A stretch of DNA of 64,000 nucleotides from Armatimonadota bacterium (GTDB lineage Bacteria > Armatimonadota > Zipacnadia > Zipacnadales > JABUFB01), in contig JABUFB010000001.1 in the NCBI GenBank assembly GCA_013314775.1, positions 1 through 64,000 of the forward strand, written 5' to 3'. Of this stretch, positions 61,670-64,000 are shown in pieces. Position numbers and translations under genes: made by a program. The notes beneath the pieces were generated by a model that worked only from the letters and a program-made list of their open reading frames with translations, was not told the DNA's origin and did no database searches. Numbering within the stretch: the stretch's first letter is position 1; every line of letters begins with the position of its first letter.

Positions 61670-62674
61670 TCAGTCCATCATTCCCATGTAGAACCCGAGG
61701 TAGAACCGGGCGATCATGATACCGACGATGATGCCCATGATGATGATGACGACAGGCACGATCATCACCGCCGCGCGATGAATGCGCGTCCGGGATTCGT
61801 CCTCCAGATGCTGGGCGGCCTTGTCCATCATGGTGTCCACGTTGCCCGTCTGCTCGCCGGTTTCCAGCAGGCGCATGACCAGCGAGTTGGACAGACGCGT
61901 GTAGCCCAGGGCGTCGCTGAGGGGAACGCCCTGCTCAACTACGGGCGCGGCGGCGTGGAACTGCGAGGCGAGAAAACGGTTCCCGCAGGCATCCGCGGAC
62001 AGGCGCACGCATTCGGGGACGCTGATACCCGCCTCATACAGCGCTGCGAAGGCCCGACAGAACTTGGCCAGCGCAACCTGCTGGATGATGACGCCCAGTA
62101 CGGGAAGGGCCAGTTTGACCTGGTCGATGAGATTGCGGCCTGTCTGGGAAGCCGCGAACCGGCGGTAGATCAGATAGAACGCGAGGAACGGCAGGCCGCC
62201 AATGAGCAGGTAGACCATGAGCGTCTGGAACAGGATGACGACGGCGCGCCAGGCGCTTTCCAGGAGCCAGGCGATGATCGCCCGAGCCGCCGCGGGGATG
62301 AGCAGGACGGCGGAGACGAGGATCTTCGCGTAGAAGGTCTCCCGCGAGATCATATTGCGCAGTTCGAGCTCGCGCTCCAGGTACTCGGCGATGTTAGTGA
62401 GCATCTTGTCCAGGCGGCCGCTTTGCTCACCCGCTTCGATGAGCGCGACGGTGATGTCCGAGAACATGCCGGGGTGGTCGCGCATGATCACGGACAGCTT
62501 CTCGCCCTTGCCGACGCGGGCGGAGGCCCGCCGGAAGAATGCCCGGAACGGCGGCGACATGGGCCGGGAGACCTGGTGGTCCAGCGCCTGATTCAGAGTG
62601 ATGCCGGCGCTCACCAGTGTGGCGAGTTCGCGGAAGGCGTAGGCCTGTTCGCGCAGCGGGGCCTTGTAGGCCAA
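61670..62674 (-). CDS. Type II secretion/type IV pilus inner-membrane protein (GspF/PilC)
   Basis: A 334-residue platform protein with two T2SSF domains, each about 120 residues: YAFRELATLVSAGITLNQALD ... LIEAGEQSGRLDKMLTNIAEYLE and FCRAFAALYEAGISVPECVRLSAD ... LLETGEQTGNVDTMMDKAAQHLE. Membrane helices lie at about 115-140, 145-170 and 305-330. The length is shorter than classic PilC (about 400). It would assemble pilins or pseudopilins, of which two copies are coded in this window. It starts at TTG 62674 with AAGGAG 8 bases upstream. No GspE or prepilin peptidase gene is adjacent. Confidence 0.9.
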   Translation of the reverse strand: MAYKAPLREQAYAFRELATLVSAGITLNQALDHQVSRPMSPPFRAFFRRASARVGKGEKLSVIMRDHPGMFSDITVALIEAGEQSGRLDKMLTNIAEYLERELELRNMISRETFYAKILVSAVLLIPAAARAIIAWLLESAWRAVVILFQTLMVYLLIGGLPFLAFYLIYRRFAASQTGRNLIDQVKLALPVLGVIIQQVALAKFCRAFAALYEAGISVPECVRLSADACGNRFLASQFHAAAPVVEQGVPLSDALGYTRLSNSLVMRLLETGEQTGNVDTMMDKAAQHLEDESRTRIHRAAVMIVPVVIIIMGIIVGIMIARFYLGFYMGMMD

Positions 62675-62751
62675 GGATTGTCTCCTTCAGGGTAATTCAG
62701 TGTCGCGCAGGAATACCTTCGTAGTCGGCGGCCGTTGACGTTCACCTTCAA

Positions 62752-62954
62752 GGCCCCGGAGGGGCCGTTTCGCATATAGCCTGGGGCGGAAGCCCCCGGG
62801 ATCAGACCCCAACCTGATCCCTCACAAGCCCCCGAAGGGGCGGCAGAGAGCAGAGAACGACCAACGACTTCGCGAGCAAGCTCGCTCCTACAAGTCGGCT
62901 GAGACCTGGCGCGGTTTCTCGGCAAGAGCCCTTTTCGACGTCTTGCAAGAGACG
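62752..62954. repeat. Cluster of REP-like palindromes
   Basis: In order: GGCCCC-gga-GGGGCC (62752-62766), GGGGC-ggaa-GCCCC (62783-62796), CCCC-gaa-GGGG (62830-62840), GCGAG-caag-CTCGC followed by TCCTACA (62872-62892), and CGTCT/AGACG (62939-62954). The fourth closely resembles REP elements of pseudomonads; the first three resemble the CCCCGGAGGGG-type palindromes common in Planctomycetes. Bases 62675-62991 contain no gene. Confidence 0.75.
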
Positions 62955-62991
62955 ACGACGGCCGGGCCGGATGGGGCATATCGTCCCTACT

Positions 62992-64000
62992 CTACTCGTA
63001 CTCCCACTTGTGAATCCAGGGGTCGTTGGTGCGCTTCTGGAAGTCCTTGATCTTCGCGCAGAAGTGCCCCACGAGGCCCGCATAGTCCGGACGCTCGGCA
63101 AGGTTATTGGTCTCGCCCGGGTCCTGCTGGAGGTCATAGAGCTCGAACCGCGGGCGATGCAGGTACGCTTCCACCGGTCGCTGTCCGTAGTCGGAAATTC
63201 CACGGCGCAGCGAGCCTTGCCACGTGGCCGCCTCCCAAAGGTCGGAAGCGAAGGAGTAAGTCAGCGGGTGAGCGATGTTCCAGATGAACTTATGCTGCTT
63301 CGTGCGTACCACTCGCATCGGGTAGTAGTTGGTGATCTCGTGGAAGGTGTGGGCCGCGAAGGCCTCCTCGCGCCAGTCGGTTGGGCTTGCCTGGTCGATG
63401 ATCCCCCGGAAGGACCGCCCGTGGAAGGCCTCGGGATTGTCCAGGGCCCCGGCGAAGTCCAGAATCGTCGGCGTGAGATCCGCCCAGGTGACGAGAGCGT
63501 CGCAGGTCGTGCCGCGGCCGGAGTGTTCGGGGCTGCGCACGATGAGCGGCAGGTTCATGCCGGGCTCATACAGGGTGGTCTTGGCGCCCGGGAAGGCCGC
63601 ACCATTGTCGGCGATGTAGATGATCACCGTGTTGTCCCACTTGCCCTCATCGCGCAGTACCTGCAGTAGTCTGCCGATGCCCCGATCCAGCCGCGCCACG
63701 GACTGGCAGTACTGGGCCAGTTCGGCCCGGGTCTCGGGAATGTCCGGCAGGTACGGCGGCACCAGCACTTCGTCGTCGTCGAAGGGGCGCTCTTCGTCAC
63801 CGGGAAAAGACTGGGGCGGATTGCCAAATCGGTCCGGTCTGCACGGGTGCTCCGCGACCACTCCGCCGCCACGATGGGGATTGTGGGATGCCCAGTAAAG
63901 GAAGAACGGTTCGTCGCTCTGCATGAAAGGCCGGCAGGCCTCGGCCATGCAAACGTCGTCCCGCCCGAACATGCCCTCGGGGAGCCCATCCTGGAAGGGG
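62992..64000 (-). CDS. Sulfatase (heparan N-sulfatase-like), C-terminal part
   Basis: At least 336 residues of a family S1 sulfatase; the start lies beyond the end of the window, where the frame is still open. Visible: RPFMQSDEPFFLYWASHNPH, YLPDIPETRAELAQYCQSVARLDRGIGRLLQVL, NTVIIYIADNGAAFPGAKTTLYEPGMNLPLIVRSP, ALVTWADLTPTILDFAG, and a C-terminal DUF4976-like end (YDLQQDPGETNNLAERPDYAGLV). The catalytic formylglycine motif (CxPxR) must lie upstream. It would remove sulfate from a sulfated glycan such as heparan-like material. ATG 63972 is internal, not the start. Confidence 0.88.
   Translation of the reverse strand, partial: PFQDGLPEGMFGRDDVCMAEACRPFMQSDEPFFLYWASHNPHRGGGVVAEHPCRPDRFGNPPQSFPGDEERPFDDDEVLVPPYLPDIPETRAELAQYCQSVARLDRGIGRLLQVLRDEGKWDNTVIIYIADNGAAFPGAKTTLYEPGMNLPLIVRSPEHSGRGTTCDALVTWADLTPTILDFAGALDNPEAFHGRSFRGIIDQASPTDWREEAFAAHTFHEITNYYPMRVVRTKQHKFIWNIAHPLTYSFASDLWEAATWQGSLRRGISDYGQRPVEAYLHRPRFELYDLQQDPGETNNLAERPDYAGLVGHFCAKIKDFQKRTNDPWIHKWEYE

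Overview
The window is GC-rich, densely coded bacterial DNA from a diderm: it carries a TolC-like outer-membrane channel, an outer-membrane beta-barrel, lipoproteins with lipoboxes, and an RND pump. Two secreted pseudopilins share the N-terminus [20 protein letters not shown] and a HNGG...ADGH signature near the C-terminus. That architecture is common in Armatimonadota and in Planctomycetes/Lentisphaerae-like phyla. Together with the many secreted carbohydrate-active proteins, it makes an Armatimonadota-like free-living heterotroph my best guess (inference). I see no plasmid or phage genes.

Layout. 1-280: a tRNA-Leu 3' fragment and a terminator. 0.28-6 kb: small envelope proteins, threonine aldolase, a 3'-5' exonuclease-like protein and an MFS transporter, all on +. 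6-13.3 kb, minus strand: two large secreted glycoside-hydrolase-like proteins, a zinc-type dehydrogenase whose ribosome-binding site lies in a hairpin, and an orphan solute-binding lipoprotein. 13.4-15.7 kb: murA-mreB. 16-18.9 kb: a GH20-like hexosaminidase. 18.9-22 kb: a minus-strand group of mnmA, a GNAT, a Cys-rich DUF6812-like protein and an AAC(3)-family protein, diverging from rel across a palindromic promoter. 24.2-26.2 kb: a sorbitol-dehydrogenase-like gene bracketed by two tandem arrays of one 82-bp repeat.

26.4-28.1 kb: yajC, a DUF4446 protein and xerD. 28.3-31.6 kb: a pseudopilin and a GHL6-like hydrolase. 31.7-33.3 kb: metF and metV, one-carbon metabolism. 33.5-38.4 kb: a CoA-disulfide-reductase/rhodanese fusion, a secreted two-repeat protein and ligA. 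38.9-47.3 kb: an AbrB-like regulator, then a TolC/HlyD/RND efflux operon followed by a PII-NG-like protein and a zinc-ribbon protein. 47.3-50.4 kb: a ceramidase-like protein and a radical SAM protein. 50.4-56.6 kb: three translationally linked histidine kinases, one apparently lacking an ATP site. 56.6-59 kb: a FabF-like synthase with an altered active site and an outer-membrane protein. 59.5-64 kb: a frameshifted pseudopilin, a second ceramidase-like protein, a T2SS/T4P F protein, a patch of REP-like palindromes, and the C-terminal part of a sulfatase.

Common themes are breakdown of complex glycans and glycolipids (GH20, DUF4091/GH123-like, GHL6-like, ceramidase-like, sulfatase and polyol dehydrogenase genes), envelope efflux with a possible PII-type sensor, and housekeeping functions. 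No defence island, CRISPR array or biosynthetic cluster was found. The points most worth following are the 82-bp arrays, the PII-like/efflux operon, the kinase trio with a pseudokinase, the Gln-substituted ketosynthase, the hairpin-masked ribosome-binding site, and the leaderless promoters.
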